Assembly (NCBI RefSeq): GCF_903970965.1
Contig: NZ_CAJCKW010000006.1
Location: 1-64,000 of the forward strand
Direction: 5' to 3'
From: Aureimonas sp. ME7
GTDB lineage: Bacteria > Pseudomonadota > Alphaproteobacteria > Rhizobiales > Rhizobiaceae
Length of the DNA stretch: 64,000 nt
Shown: positions 17,072 to 26,234 of the stretch, piece by piece
How the letters are laid out: every line of letters starts with the position of its first letter
Position numbering within the stretch: the first letter of the stretch is position 1
Made by a program: the position numbers and the translations under genes
Notes under the pieces: model-generated
The model's input: the letters and a program-made list of their open reading frames with translations, nothing else
Told to the model about the DNA's origin: nothing
The model's database searches: none

Positions 17072-17184
17072 GACAATCACGCTCCCGCATTAAATCATCA
17101 AATCGTCATCAATATGATTGACCTTAATCTTATCAGATGAAATTATGATCATAGTTTGAAGATTCGCGGAAGGGAGGTGGGCTG
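17072..17184 (+). promoter_or_regulatory. AT-rich promoter/operator region of the DeoR-led operon
   Basis: A 110-bp AT-rich stretch in GC-rich surroundings between the melA terminator and the deoR-type start. It holds repeated ATCATC/GATGA words and the palindrome ATGATCAT at about 17145-17152, plausible binding sites for the encoded DeoR-family repressor. An excellent ribosome site (AGGGAGGTG) ends it. Confidence 0.5.
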
Positions 17185-17979
17185 GTGAAGGAGTTGTTGG
17201 GAGCCAAGGTCGAACGTCTCGATGCGATCCGCAGCCACCTCTACGCCCATGGATTCTCGACCAGTCAGGCCATTGCCGACGCCGTCGGAACCTCGCTCGC
17301 CACGATCCGGCGCGATCTTCTGATCCTGGAGCAGAACGGTGCGATCGACCGCGTGCATGGCGGCGCGCGGATCGCCGACGGATCTTCGGTCGAAATGGCG
17401 TTCCAGGAGCGGGAAAAGCGCCATCTGGCGGAGAAGCGGGCGATCGCAACGGCGGCCTACGATCTCCTGCGCCCACGCTCGGCGATCTTTCTGGATGCGG
17501 GAACGACGGTCCTCCAGCTGGCCCGGCTGATCCGCATCAACCCCATGCCGCTGCGGATCTTCACCAACGGGCTGACGGTCGCGCAGGAATTCCTGAACAT
17601 CGCTCACATGGAAATCACGCTTCTGGGCGGCCAGTTGCGCAACGAGAACGCCTCCATCGTCGGGCCGCAGGCGGAAGCCATGCTCAACACCCTATGGTTC
17701 GATCAGCTGTTCCTGGGCGCCAGCGCGATCGGTGCGGACGGGGCGATCTACAGCGTCGATAGCGCCGAGGCGAGCGTCAACCGATGCATGCTGGCTCGCT
17801 CGGCCAATCGTTTCGTCCTGGTGGATTCGTCGAAGTTCGGAACGATGGCGACCCACAAGGTGGCGCCCTTGAACAGCGCGCGGGTGGTGACCGATGCCAG
17901 ACTGACGCCTCACTGGCGCAAGGAGCTCGGCAATCTCGGCGTCGACGCCGTCCTGGCCCCTATGGAGGGGAAGACGTGA
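17185..17979 (+). CDS. DeoR-family sugar-phosphate-responsive repressor (AgaR-like)
   Basis: A 264-aa regulator from a GTG start with AGGGAGGTG upstream. Residues about 10-60 hold the DeoR helix-turn-helix (TSQAIADAVGTSLATIRRDLLILEQ region, with the typical RRDLxxLE), and residues about 80-240 the DeoRC ligand domain (FLDAGTTVLQLA, FTNGLTVA, LLGGQLR, LVDSSKFG). Family members sense sugar phosphates and repress the adjacent sugar operon; gene order with AgaS and GatZ points to an AgaR-like role. Its stop overlaps the next gene start by 4 bp, so it is the first gene of the operon and probably self-regulated. Confidence 0.85.
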   Translation: MKELLGAKVERLDAIRSHLYAHGFSTSQAIADAVGTSLATIRRDLLILEQNGAIDRVHGGARIADGSSVEMAFQEREKRHLAEKRAIATAAYDLLRPRSAIFLDAGTTVLQLARLIRINPMPLRIFTNGLTVAQEFLNIAHMEITLLGGQLRNENASIVGPQAEAMLNTLWFDQLFLGASAIGADGAIYSVDSAEASVNRCMLARSANRFVLVDSSKFGTMATHKVAPLNSARVVTDARLTPHWRKELGNLGVDAVLAPMEGKT

Positions 17980-18962
17980 ACGAGGAGCTGATCCTCGGCA
18001 TCGACGGCGGCGGCAGCAAGGTGCTGGTGGCGCTGGCCGACCGCAGCGGCCGGATCCGGCGCACCGCACGCGGCGGCGGCGTCAACCCGATGGACAATCC
18101 CGGCTGGCGGGACGAACTGGAGCGGCATCTTCTGCCGTTTCGAGACGAGCCGAACCTTTCGGCAGTCGCTGCGGCGCTGCCGGCCTATGGCGAGGTTGCC
18201 CGGCTGTCGGCGCTGCAGCGCGACGCGATCGCGCAACTGTTTCCCAAGGTCCGCCACGCAGTTCTCAACGACGTCGAAGGCGCGCATCTCGGCGCTTTCG
18301 CTGGCCAGCCGGGGATCCTCGTCCTGTCGGGAACGGGCTCGATGTCCTGGGCCCGAGACGCCGCCGGCGTTTCGGCTCGGGCCGGTGGCTGGGGACACAT
18401 CCTCGGCGACGAGGGCAGCAGTCACTGGATCGGGCAGAAGGCGCTGAACCTCGTCGGCCAGAGCCTCGACGCCCGCGCGCCCGAAACGGCGCTGGCGTCG
18501 ATCCTGTTCGATCGGCTGGGGCTCGACCGGAGCGATCCGATCAACGCGCTGGGGGACTGGGTCACCACGCTCGGCAATCCGCGTGCCGAGATCGCGGCGA
18601 TTTCCGTGATCGTCGACGAGGTCGCGCAAGGGGGCGACGCCGGCGCGATCGGGCTGATCGAAGAGGCCGCACACGAGCTCGCCAAGCATTTCCATGCCGT
18701 TGCCAGCCATTGCGGCGCGCGCGCCGACTGGACCCATGCGGGCGGCACCTTCGCCAGCGCGCTTCTTCTGGAAGCCGTGGCGCGCCGGATCGGCCGCCCT
18801 CCGGTCGCACCGAAGCTTCCCCCCGTCGGCGGCGCCCTCGTGGCTGCCGCCCGGCTTCTCGACTGGCAGGTCGACGAGCGTTGGCTGACGCATGTCGCCG
18901 CCAGCGCCCGGAGCGTCCCCGCAGAGCATCGTGAATCCAGTTTCAACAGCGACGAAGGATAA
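17976..18962 (+). CDS. BadF/BadG/N-acetylhexosamine kinase family sugar kinase
   Basis: A 328-aa ASKHA-fold kinase. Evidence: phosphate-1 motif ILGIDGGGSK at the N terminus, VLNDVEGAHLGAF with the catalytic Asp region, GILVLSGTGSMSW (phosphate-2), and AGGWGHILGDEGS typical of GlcNAc-kinase-type BadF proteins. The start is the GTG at 17976, overlapping the regulator stop (GTGA). In Aga-type pathways such a kinase (AgaK) phosphorylates N-acetylgalactosamine or galactosamine entering by a non-PTS transporter, and here it sits right before an ABC importer and AgaS. Glucosamine is an alternative substrate. Confidence 0.8.
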   Translation: MNEELILGIDGGGSKVLVALADRSGRIRRTARGGGVNPMDNPGWRDELERHLLPFRDEPNLSAVAAALPAYGEVARLSALQRDAIAQLFPKVRHAVLNDVEGAHLGAFAGQPGILVLSGTGSMSWARDAAGVSARAGGWGHILGDEGSSHWIGQKALNLVGQSLDARAPETALASILFDRLGLDRSDPINALGDWVTTLGNPRAEIAAISVIVDEVAQGGDAGAIGLIEEAAHELAKHFHAVASHCGARADWTHAGGTFASALLLEAVARRIGRPPVAPKLPPVGGALVAAARLLDWQVDERWLTHVAASARSVPAEHRESSFNSDEG

Positions 18963-18966
18963 GACC

Positions 18967-20223
18967 ATGCATCAACTGATCTTGCCTCTCCTTGCCTCGG
19001 TGGCCCTGGCCATCGCCTCGCCCGCCTTCGCCCAGGACAAGCCGCTCGCCGGCCAGTCCATCTCCGTGCTCCTGCCCTCGCCGCAGGATCCGCGCATCGC
19101 CGCCGACTTCGAGGCGGCGACCGGCATTCGCGTCGACCTGCAGACGCTGTCCTGGGACGATATCCGCCCCAAGCTGGTGACCGCTCTGGTGGCCGGCACG
19201 TCGCCGGCCGACGTGACCGAGCTCGACTGGTCCTGGACGGGGCAGTTCGACGCCGCCGGCTGGTACGTGCCCTTGAACGACATGATCGATGCCGAGACGA
19301 TCGCCGACATCGGCGTCTCTAAGAGCTTCATGGTCGACGGCAAGCTTCTCGGCGTTCCCTATTCCAACGACTTCCGCGTCATGCTGGTCAACAAGAAGCA
19401 CTTCGCCGATGCCGGCGTCGCCGAAATGCCTAAGACACTGGACGACGTCGTCGCCGCGGCCCGTACGATCAAGGAAAAGGGCATCGTCGACTATCCGATC
19501 GGCCTGCCCCTGTCGGCGACCGAGGGCACATCGACCAGTTGGTACCTTCTGACCAAGGCCTTCGGCGGCGAATTGTTCGACAAGGACTTCAACCCGCTGT
19601 TCACCGCCCCGGATTCGGCCGGCTACAAGGCGCTCGAATTCGAGCTGATGCTGCTCAAGGAAGGGCTCGTCGATCCCGCCGCGACCGGGCTGAAGGACAG
19701 TCAGATCAACGAGACCATGTTCTCGCAGGGCATCACCAGCATCATGATCTCCGGCGAGCCGGGCCGTCTGGGCTCCATGGAGGACCCCGCCAAGTCGAAG
19801 GTCACAGGCCAGACCGGTGCGATCCTCGCGCCGACCGCGAGCGGCGTCACCCGCAGCTTCGGCCTGCCCGAAGCACTGGGCATTCCCGTCACCTCGACCA
19901 AACAGGAGGCCGCCTTGGCCTTCGTGAAATGGTTCACCGGCAAGGAGTTCCAGAAGCGGAACCTCATCGGTAACGGCATCCTGCCGACGCGCACCTCGGC
20001 GCTGGGCGAGTTGAACGAGGAAGGCAAGCTGTTCAGCGGCGACACGCTGGTCGCCCAGTCCAAAACGGTCGAGGCGCTGTTCCCCCAAGGCACGCCGAGC
20101 TGGTATCCGCAGTTCTCGAGCGGCGTGAATACCGCGATCAACAGCGCGGCCAAGGGCCAGATGAGCGTCGATGAGGCGATGCAGGCGATCGCCTACGCCG
20201 CCAAGGAAGCCATGGCGCAATGA
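18967..20223 (+). CDS. ABC transporter sugar-binding protein (family 1)
   Basis: A 418-aa periplasmic binding protein with a Sec signal peptide cleaved near SPAFA/QDK. The mature part starts SISVLLPSPQDPR and has the family signature of carbohydrate-binding components (PADVTELDWSWTGQF, GVPYSNDFRVMLVNK, AFVKWFTGKEFQ). The start follows the kinase stop by 4 bases. It delivers substrate to the two permeases that follow; context suggests galactosamine-type or alpha-galactoside sugars. Longer upstream in-frame starts are rejected because they would bury the signal peptide. Confidence 0.9.
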   Translation: MHQLILPLLASVALAIASPAFAQDKPLAGQSISVLLPSPQDPRIAADFEAATGIRVDLQTLSWDDIRPKLVTALVAGTSPADVTELDWSWTGQFDAAGWYVPLNDMIDAETIADIGVSKSFMVDGKLLGVPYSNDFRVMLVNKKHFADAGVAEMPKTLDDVVAAARTIKEKGIVDYPIGLPLSATEGTSTSWYLLTKAFGGELFDKDFNPLFTAPDSAGYKALEFELMLLKEGLVDPAATGLKDSQINETMFSQGITSIMISGEPGRLGSMEDPAKSKVTGQTGAILAPTASGVTRSFGLPEALGIPVTSTKQEAALAFVKWFTGKEFQKRNLIGNGILPTRTSALGELNEEGKLFSGDTLVAQSKTVEALFPQGTPSWYPQFSSGVNTAINSAAKGQMSVDEAMQAIAYAAKEAMAQ

Positions 20224-21137
20224 CGGCGAGCGTCTCGACGGGAGCGACGCGCAGGCATGGGGTCGGCGCGCGCGCCGATGCCGCCCTCGGCCTGTTGCTG
20301 GTGACACCGATCGTCGTCACCATGGCGGCCTTGGTCTTCTACCCGATGGGACGAACCGTCTTCGACAGTTTCCATCGGGTCAACCCGATGCAGGCCGGAA
20401 CGCCGTTCGTCGGCCTGGCCAACTACGGCCGCATGCTGTCCGATGGGCAGCTTGCGGCCAGTTGGAGCAACACGCTCCTCTACGTCCTGATCGCCGTTGC
20501 CGCCCAGACCATCCTGGGCGTCCTCGCCGCCGCGCTGATCAACCAGGTCAAGGTCGGTCGGCAATGGGTCCTGGCGGCCGTGATCCTGCCTTGGGCGCTG
20601 CCGGGCGTCGTCAATTCGGTGATCTGGTTGTGGATCTACCAGCCCGGCGCCGGCCTGCTGAACGGCGTCCTGACGGCCATGGGGCTTTCGTTCGAGAACC
20701 ACGTCTGGTTCAACGATCGCACCAGCGCCATCATCGCCGTCAGCGTCGTCCACATCTGGCGGATGATGCCGCTGACCGTGGTCATCGTCCTGGCGGCGAT
20801 GCAAAGCATTCCCTCGCATCTCTACGAGGCGGCGCGGATCGACGGCGCCACGCGCGTGCAGATGTTTCGGCTGGTGACCCTGCCGCTGGTGCGCAGCGCC
20901 ATCGCCGTGGCGATGACCAATGCGACGGTGAACGCCTTCAACCTGTTCGACGAGGCCTGGGTGCTGGGCGGCGCCAGCCTCGAAACGCGCCCGGTAATGG
21001 TGCAGATCTATCTCGAGACCTTTCAGAACCTGCGCTTCTCCTACGGCATGGCGCTGTCCGTGGTGGTCACCCTCGTCTCGCTCCTGATTTCGCTGGTCTA
21101 CGTGCTTCGCGTCTACCGCAACACGAGGTTCGACTGA
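20220..21137 (+). CDS. ABC sugar permease, MalF type
   Basis: A 305-aa inner-membrane protein with six predicted transmembrane segments and the ATPase-coupling EAA loop EAARIDGATRVQMFRLVTLP. Its ATG overlaps the binding-protein stop by 4 bp (ATGA). It pairs with the following MalG-type permease to form the channel. Confidence 0.9.
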   Translation: MTASVSTGATRRHGVGARADAALGLLLVTPIVVTMAALVFYPMGRTVFDSFHRVNPMQAGTPFVGLANYGRMLSDGQLAASWSNTLLYVLIAVAAQTILGVLAAALINQVKVGRQWVLAAVILPWALPGVVNSVIWLWIYQPGAGLLNGVLTAMGLSFENHVWFNDRTSAIIAVSVVHIWRMMPLTVVIVLAAMQSIPSHLYEAARIDGATRVQMFRLVTLPLVRSAIAVAMTNATVNAFNLFDEAWVLGGASLETRPVMVQIYLETFQNLRFSYGMALSVVVTLVSLLISLVYVLRVYRNTRFD

Positions 21138-21994
21138 TGAAGGACACGCTCGCCTACAAGGTCTTCATCCGGATCGGCGTCCTGGTTCTGCTTCTGTGGT
21201 CGCTTGGCCCGGTCTATTGGACGGTGGCAAGCTCGTTCACGCCGACCGCGGACTTCTCGATCCGGCCGATCAACTTCTTTCCCGAAAATTTCACGCTGGA
21301 CCATTATTCCCGGCTGTTCGGCATCGACATCGCCCGGATCGGCGGCGTCGCGGTGTTCGAGCAGTTCCGCGCCGCCCTGCTCAACAGCGTGGTGACCTCG
21401 CTCGGTGCCACCGCGCTTTGCGTCGCCATCTCGGCCCTTGGCGCCTATGCCTTCACGCGGCTTCAGTTTCCCGGCCGCAAGGTGTTGTTCCTGGCGGTGG
21501 TGGCGACCTTGGCCATTCCCGCCTACGGCGTCCTGATCCCGCTGTATCGGATCATGATTCAGCTGCAACTGGTGGACACCTATCTCGGGGTCGCGCTGAT
21601 CTACGTCTCGGCCTACCTGCCGTTGTCGCTCTGGCTGCTGCGCAGCGTCTTCGAGGCGCTGCCGGTCTCGCTGGAGGAAGCCGCCCAGCTCGACGGCGCC
21701 GGCCGACTCTACATCTTCTTCCGGATCGTCCTGCCGTTGACGGGCCCGGGTCTCACCGCCGCCGCGATCCTCACATTCCTCGGCGCCTGGGGCCAGTATC
21801 TCGTTCCCCTGATCTTCTCGCCGCAGGCGACCAAGCCGCTGACGGTGCTCGTCCCCGAGTTCGTCACAAAGAACTTCATCGATTACGGGCTGATCACCGC
21901 CAGTGGATCGATCGCGCTCGTCATTCCCGCCCTGGTGGTGATTTTCCTGAACCGATACCTCGTCAGCGGCTTGCTGGCCGGTTCGGTGAAATAA
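21137..21994 (+). CDS. ABC sugar permease, MalG type
   Basis: A 285-aa inner-membrane permease with six membrane spans and the coupling loop EEAAQLDGAGRLYIFFRIVL. It starts at 21137, sharing one base with the previous stop (TGATG). A longer open frame to 20171 exists, but its upstream part is out-of-frame translation of the MalF-type gene. Its partner ATPase is probably the UgpC-like gene at the end of the operon. Confidence 0.9.
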   Translation: MKDTLAYKVFIRIGVLVLLLWSLGPVYWTVASSFTPTADFSIRPINFFPENFTLDHYSRLFGIDIARIGGVAVFEQFRAALLNSVVTSLGATALCVAISALGAYAFTRLQFPGRKVLFLAVVATLAIPAYGVLIPLYRIMIQLQLVDTYLGVALIYVSAYLPLSLWLLRSVFEALPVSLEEAAQLDGAGRLYIFFRIVLPLTGPGLTAAAILTFLGAWGQYLVPLIFSPQATKPLTVLVPEFVTKNFIDYGLITASGSIALVIPALVVIFLNRYLVSGLLAGSVK

Positions 21995-22006
21995 GTTGGA
22001 GACGTC

Positions 22007-22960
22007 ATGAACACGACCGAAAAGGTGATCGTCGAGCAATTCCCCTACTGGGAAGCTGCCCTGGGCTCGAACACCGCCGACCAGCGCGCCGACCTCCTCG
22101 TCTTCGTCGGCTGCGGCACGTCCTACAACCTGGCGCTGTCGCTTGCGGCCTATGCGAACCTTGCAGGGCGCAAGGCGATCGCGGCCCCCGGCTCCGACTG
22201 GACGAACCGCCCCGAGGCGCTCTGGGCCGACTGGAAGAACACTCATGTCGTAGCGCTTTCGCGCAGCGGCGAAAGCACCGAAACCGTCGCCGCCGCCAAG
22301 GCCAGCCGCGCCGCCGGCGCCTTCGTCACCGCCATCACCATGGAGCCCGACAGCGCGCTCGCCAAGACCTGCGACCAACTCGTGGCGACCCCGACGCACC
22401 CCGAAGAGGGGATCGTCATGTCGGTCTCGGCCAGCCTGATGGTGCTGCTCGGGCTGCAGATGATCGGACAGGACGTCCCCCCTTCCGCCATCGCCGGCGC
22501 GCGCGCGCTGATGGAGGCGCTGGATACCGGCGTGTCGAGGGACGTGCTCGATCGCTCTCATTTCGTCTTTCTCGGCGGCGGGCCGCTGTTCGGAACGGCC
22601 CTGGAGGGGGCGCTGAAGCTCATGGAAATGAGCCAGGTGACCACGCAGGCCTTCCACCCGTTGGAATACCGCCACGGACCGATCAGCCTCGTCGACGACG
22701 GGATGGGGGTGGTCGTGCTCTACAGTTCGGACCAGCGCGAGGCCGAGGCCAGGCTGGTTGGCGAACTCAGGGACAAGGGCGCCTTCGTGGTCGGCATCGG
22801 CGGGCCGGGCGATCTCGAACTGCGGATCGACGTCGATCTGTCGCTGGCTGGCCTCGTCGCCCTTCCCGCGCTGCAGATCCTCGGCGAGCGCGTCGCGCAG
22901 GCCCGAGGGATCGACACCGTTTCCCCGCGCCACCTCACCAAGGTGGTGAGTCTGGCATGA
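22007..22960 (+). CDS. agaS: SIS-domain sugar-phosphate isomerase/deaminase, AgaS-like
   Basis: A 317-aa protein of two SIS domains: the first with GCGTSYNLAL and ALSRSGESTET (phosphosugar binding), the second with FLGGGPLFGTALEGALKLMEM and the FHPLEYRHGPISL segment typical of GlmS/AgaS isomerase domains. There is no N-terminal glutaminase domain, so it is not GlmS. AgaS deaminates and isomerises galactosamine-6-phosphate to tagatose-6-phosphate; the gene next to it (gatZ) handles tagatose-6-phosphate, which supports this over a glucosamine-6-phosphate role. Its start is 12 bases after the permease stop and its stop overlaps gatZ by 4 bp. Confidence 0.8.
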   Translation: MNTTEKVIVEQFPYWEAALGSNTADQRADLLVFVGCGTSYNLALSLAAYANLAGRKAIAAPGSDWTNRPEALWADWKNTHVVALSRSGESTETVAAAKASRAAGAFVTAITMEPDSALAKTCDQLVATPTHPEEGIVMSVSASLMVLLGLQMIGQDVPPSAIAGARALMEALDTGVSRDVLDRSHFVFLGGGPLFGTALEGALKLMEMSQVTTQAFHPLEYRHGPISLVDDGMGVVVLYSSDQREAEARLVGELRDKGAFVVGIGGPGDLELRIDVDLSLAGLVALPALQILGERVAQARGIDTVSPRHLTKVVSLA

Positions 22961-24261
22961 CGGCGATCGATCACAACCGCGACGTTGCCCTGCGAAAGCT
23001 TTTCGGAAGGCGGGACCTACCGCCGCCCCGGGGGATCACATCGGTCTGCTCGGCGCATCCGCTGGTGATCGAGGCGACGCTCCGGCAGGCTGCGGCCACG
23101 CCCGGAGCCGGAGCGGTTCTGATCGAGGCGACCTGCAACCAGGTGAATCAGGAAGGCGGCTACACCGGCATGACCCCGGCGGACTTCCGCCGGTTCATCG
23201 AAGGCATCGCCGCCGGGATCGGCTTTCCCGCCGACCGCATCATCCTGGGCGGCGATCATCTCGGGCCCAATCCGTGGCGGCGGCTGCCGGCCGAGGAGGC
23301 CATGACGCGCGCCCAGACAATGGTCGCGGCCTTCGTCGAGGCGGGTTTCGAGAAGATCCACCTCGACACGTCGATGGGCTGCGCCGGTGAGCCAGCGGCG
23401 CTCGCCGATGACCTCACCGCTGCCCGCGCCGCCCGGCTCGCGATGGCGGCCGAGGACGCCGCGCAGCGCTCGGGACGCCCTGCGCCGGTCTACGTGATCG
23501 GCACCGAGGTGCCGCCGCCCGGGGGCGCAACCCATGCGCTCGACGAGATCGAGATCACCCGCGCCGACGCGGCCTGCAAGACCCTGGCGGTTCACCGGGC
23601 GGCCTTCTCCGAGGCCGGCGTCGAGCAGGCGATGGAGCGGGTCATCGCGATCGTGGTGCAGCCCGGCGTCGAGTTCGGCAATGCGAACGTGGCGATCTAC
23701 CAGCCGGAGCGTGTGGCAAGCCTCACCGCCGCGCTGGACGACATGCCAGAGCTCGTCTTCGAAGCGCATTCCACCGACTACCAGCCCGCGGATGCGCTGT
23801 CGGCGCTCGTGGACGGTGGCTTCGCCATCCTGAAGGTCGGACCCGGCCTGACCTTCGCCCTGCGCGAAGCCTTCTACGCACTCGAAGCCATCGCCGACGC
23901 TTTGTCGGGAACGCCGACCGAGCCCGGATTGCGGGCGACGCTGGAAGCCGTCATGCTGGATCAGCCGTCGCACTGGGCCGGGCACTACGGCGGCGGCGCC
24001 GGCGAGGAGCGGCTGCAGCGACATTTCAGCTACAGCGACCGCATCCGCTATTACTGGCCCGATCCGCGCGTTGCCGCAGCGCTCGAAGCTCTGTTCGAGC
24101 GGCTGCCCCGAGATATTCCCGAAACTCTCATCAGCCAGCATCTCGGTCGAATCTACCCTCACGTGGTCGCGCGGCGGGTTGCGCCGGAGGCGCGCGCGCT
24201 CTGCCTTGCGGCGATCGACGATGCATTGGCGCCCTATTGCGCCGCAACGGCCGTGCGCTGA
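22957..24261 (+). CDS. gatZ: GatZ/KbaZ family protein (tagatose-6-phosphate handling)
   Basis: A 434-aa TIM-barrel-type protein that matches the GatZ/KbaZ/AgaZ family along its length: SVCSAHPLVIEATL, EATCNQVNQEGGYTGMTP, ILGGDHLGPNPW, HLDTSMGCA, VIGTEVPPPGGA, EAHSTDYQ, KVGPGLTFALREA and the C-terminal SYSDRIRYYW. In enterics GatZ was named a non-catalytic aldolase subunit that needs GatY; no GatY or tagatose-6-phosphate kinase gene is in this operon. An Agrobacterium GatZ homologue has been described as D-tagatose-6-phosphate 4-epimerase, giving fructose-6-phosphate directly, and that activity would complete this pathway. It overlaps agaS by 4 bp. Confidence 0.85.
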   Translation: MTAIDHNRDVALRKLFGRRDLPPPRGITSVCSAHPLVIEATLRQAAATPGAGAVLIEATCNQVNQEGGYTGMTPADFRRFIEGIAAGIGFPADRIILGGDHLGPNPWRRLPAEEAMTRAQTMVAAFVEAGFEKIHLDTSMGCAGEPAALADDLTAARAARLAMAAEDAAQRSGRPAPVYVIGTEVPPPGGATHALDEIEITRADAACKTLAVHRAAFSEAGVEQAMERVIAIVVQPGVEFGNANVAIYQPERVASLTAALDDMPELVFEAHSTDYQPADALSALVDGGFAILKVGPGLTFALREAFYALEAIADALSGTPTEPGLRATLEAVMLDQPSHWAGHYGGGAGEERLQRHFSYSDRIRYYWPDPRVAAALEALFERLPRDIPETLISQHLGRIYPHVVARRVAPEARALCLAAIDDALAPYCAATAVR

Positions 24262-24319
24262 CCACACCGCCGCCGCTTCGAACGGCCGCCAGCCTTCCCT
24301 CTTTGTGCCGGAGAGCCTC

Positions 24320-25390
24320 ATGGCATCTGTAAGCGTATCCAAGGCCCGCAAGAACTACGGCGGCTTGAAGGTTCTACACGGGGTGGACATCGATATCGCG
24401 GATGGCGAGTTCCTGATTCTCGTCGGTCCGTCCGGCTGCGGAAAATCCACCTTGTTGCGGATGATCGCCGGCCTCGAAGAGATTTCCGATGGCACCATCT
24501 CGATCGACGGCAAGGTGGTCAACGATGTTGCGCCGAAGGCACGCGATATCGCCATGGTGTTCCAGTCGTATGCGCTTTATCCGCATCTCACGGTCGAGGC
24601 GAACATGAGCTTTTCGCTGAAGCTGGCCAAGGCTCCGGCATCGGCGACGAAGCAGCGGGTCCGGGAGGCGGCCGAGATCCTCGGCCTCGAGAACCTCCTC
24701 GACCGCTACCCGCGCAACCTGTCCGGCGGCCAGCGCCAGCGCGTGGCCATGGGCAGGGCGATCGTGCGACAGCCGAAGGTCTTCCTTTTCGACGAACCGC
24801 TATCCAACCTCGATGCGAAGCTTCGCGTCCAGATGCGTTCCGAGATCAAGCAGTTGCATCAGCGGCTGAAGACGACGATCGTCTATGTCACGCACGACCA
24901 GGTTGAGGCGATGACCATGGCCGATCGGATCGTGGTGATGCGCGATGGCTTCGTCGAACAGATCGGTACGCCACTGGATCTCTACGATGATCCTGCCAAC
25001 CTCTTCGTCGCCGGTTTCATCGGATCGCCGGGCATGAACCTGATCCGCGGGACCATCGACACCGCTTCCGGCACGCCGACCTTTGCCGCGGATGGCGGCG
25101 GCCATCTGCCCCTGCCGGACGGAGTATCCCTGACGCAAGGCGCCGAGGTGGTCTACGGCATCCGCCCGGAGCATCTTGCGATCGGGCCGGGACCGGTTTC
25201 GGGGGAGGTCGTGGTCGTCGAGCCGACCGGCGCGGAAACCCAAGTCACAGTGAAGTTGGGCTCCGGTCAACTCGTCGCGACGGTGCGGGAAAGATTGGCC
25301 TTCGGCGCTGGCGAGGCCATCCGTTTCGCGCCGGATATGACCAAGGTCTATCTGTTCGACGAAAAGACCGGAGTGCGACTGGCCGCATAG
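24320..25390 (+). CDS. ugpC: ABC transporter ATPase, UgpC/MalK type
   Basis: A 356-aa ATPase with Walker A GPSGCGKST, Q-loop (VFQSYALYPH), signature LSGGQRQRV, Walker B VFLFDEPLSNLD, switch His in VTHDQVEAMT, and a C-terminal TOBE/OB region (about residues 235-350, GIRPEHLAIG). This class energises family-1 sugar importers and fits the binding protein and two permeases of the same operon. The 58-bp gap from gatZ is longer than other gaps here. The C-terminal domain makes regulation by other proteins possible, as with MalK. Confidence 0.9.
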   Translation: MASVSVSKARKNYGGLKVLHGVDIDIADGEFLILVGPSGCGKSTLLRMIAGLEEISDGTISIDGKVVNDVAPKARDIAMVFQSYALYPHLTVEANMSFSLKLAKAPASATKQRVREAAEILGLENLLDRYPRNLSGGQRQRVAMGRAIVRQPKVFLFDEPLSNLDAKLRVQMRSEIKQLHQRLKTTIVYVTHDQVEAMTMADRIVVMRDGFVEQIGTPLDLYDDPANLFVAGFIGSPGMNLIRGTIDTASGTPTFAADGGGHLPLPDGVSLTQGAEVVYGIRPEHLAIGPGPVSGEVVVVEPTGAETQVTVKLGSGQLVATVRERLAFGAGEAIRFAPDMTKVYLFDEKTGVRLAA

Positions 25391-26234
25391 GAGCGCAAGG
25401 GCGTCGCTTCCGACTCAGCGTTTCGCGACCGCTCCCTTCACGACGTCACCAACTGTCGCAGGAGGGGTCACGTGGGATAGCCGAACTTTCGCAAATTCAT
25501 GGGCTCCGCGCTCTGCTTGCGAACGCAGGCGTGGATGAGGGCTCCTGCTCCCGGCCTCTCGAGTGCCGCAATGGGTTTGCTGTCGAACGAACCAGGGCCC
25601 AAGGAGCCGACCGTCCGAGGCATCATAACCTGACAAGGAGATCGGGATCTTTCGAGCCGACCCCACCGGGGCCAGCAGCCTACAACGGCTGCATCGGCAG
25701 GCGGGAAGACGACCGCATTCGAGGAAAGCTCCGAAACGTCGGATCGCATGGCAACGCGAGCGCCATCCACTATGGTCGCAGGCCCCGATCGTGCCGGTCC
25801 CCGACATCGAAGCGACCGTCCCTCGCAGCGATGTCGCCGACATGTCTTGCAGGCGAAGGGCGCCAAGCCCCGCATCCCGGACGCGAGCTTCCGCATGAAC
25901 CCTTGGCGTCGCGCCAAGAGCCGACGGCGAGGACGCGACCGCCTCGGGATCATGTTCGGGCGACGGAAGGACGCTAGACCGATCGCCGTCCACCCAGGTC
26001 GATGCCCGACTGTCTTTCCCGCATCGCTCTGGCGGCCACCGTCCGGGTTTCCGCCAAGAAGCGCAAGCCGGAGTTCTGCAGCGACCAAGGGTCGAAAATT
26101 CCCGTGGGGGCCCCGAACTTTAGAAGCCTGATCTACCGCAGGGGATGACCGTTCCTCTATTAGTCCACTTGATTGGTATATTTTGTCGAAGATCGCATCG
26201 ACGGTTTCGACGGGTCGGACAGGGGACTGGTGCG
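25391..26234. other. Long intergenic region, no gene supported
   Basis: About 840 bases. Open frames exist on both strands (for example minus 25415-25993) but their translations are Arg/Ser/Pro-rich, lack any recognisable motif and lack ribosome sites. The last 100 bases before 26235 are AT-richer (TTAGTCCACTTGATTGG near 26160) and probably hold the promoter of the next operon. It may contain a decayed gene. Confidence 0.5.

Noticed and set aside
15485-17080. 531-aa minus-strand frame opposite melA
   Set aside because: Antisense shadow caused by high GC; melA has full family conservation on the plus strand.
21113-22933. 606-aa minus-strand frame opposite the MalG permease and AgaS genes
   Set aside because: Asp/Arg/Gln-rich shadow without motifs; the plus-strand genes are well supported.
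25415-26131. Several frames in the 840-bp gap before the peptide-type importer
   Set aside because: No ribosome sites and composition typical of non-coding GC-rich DNA.
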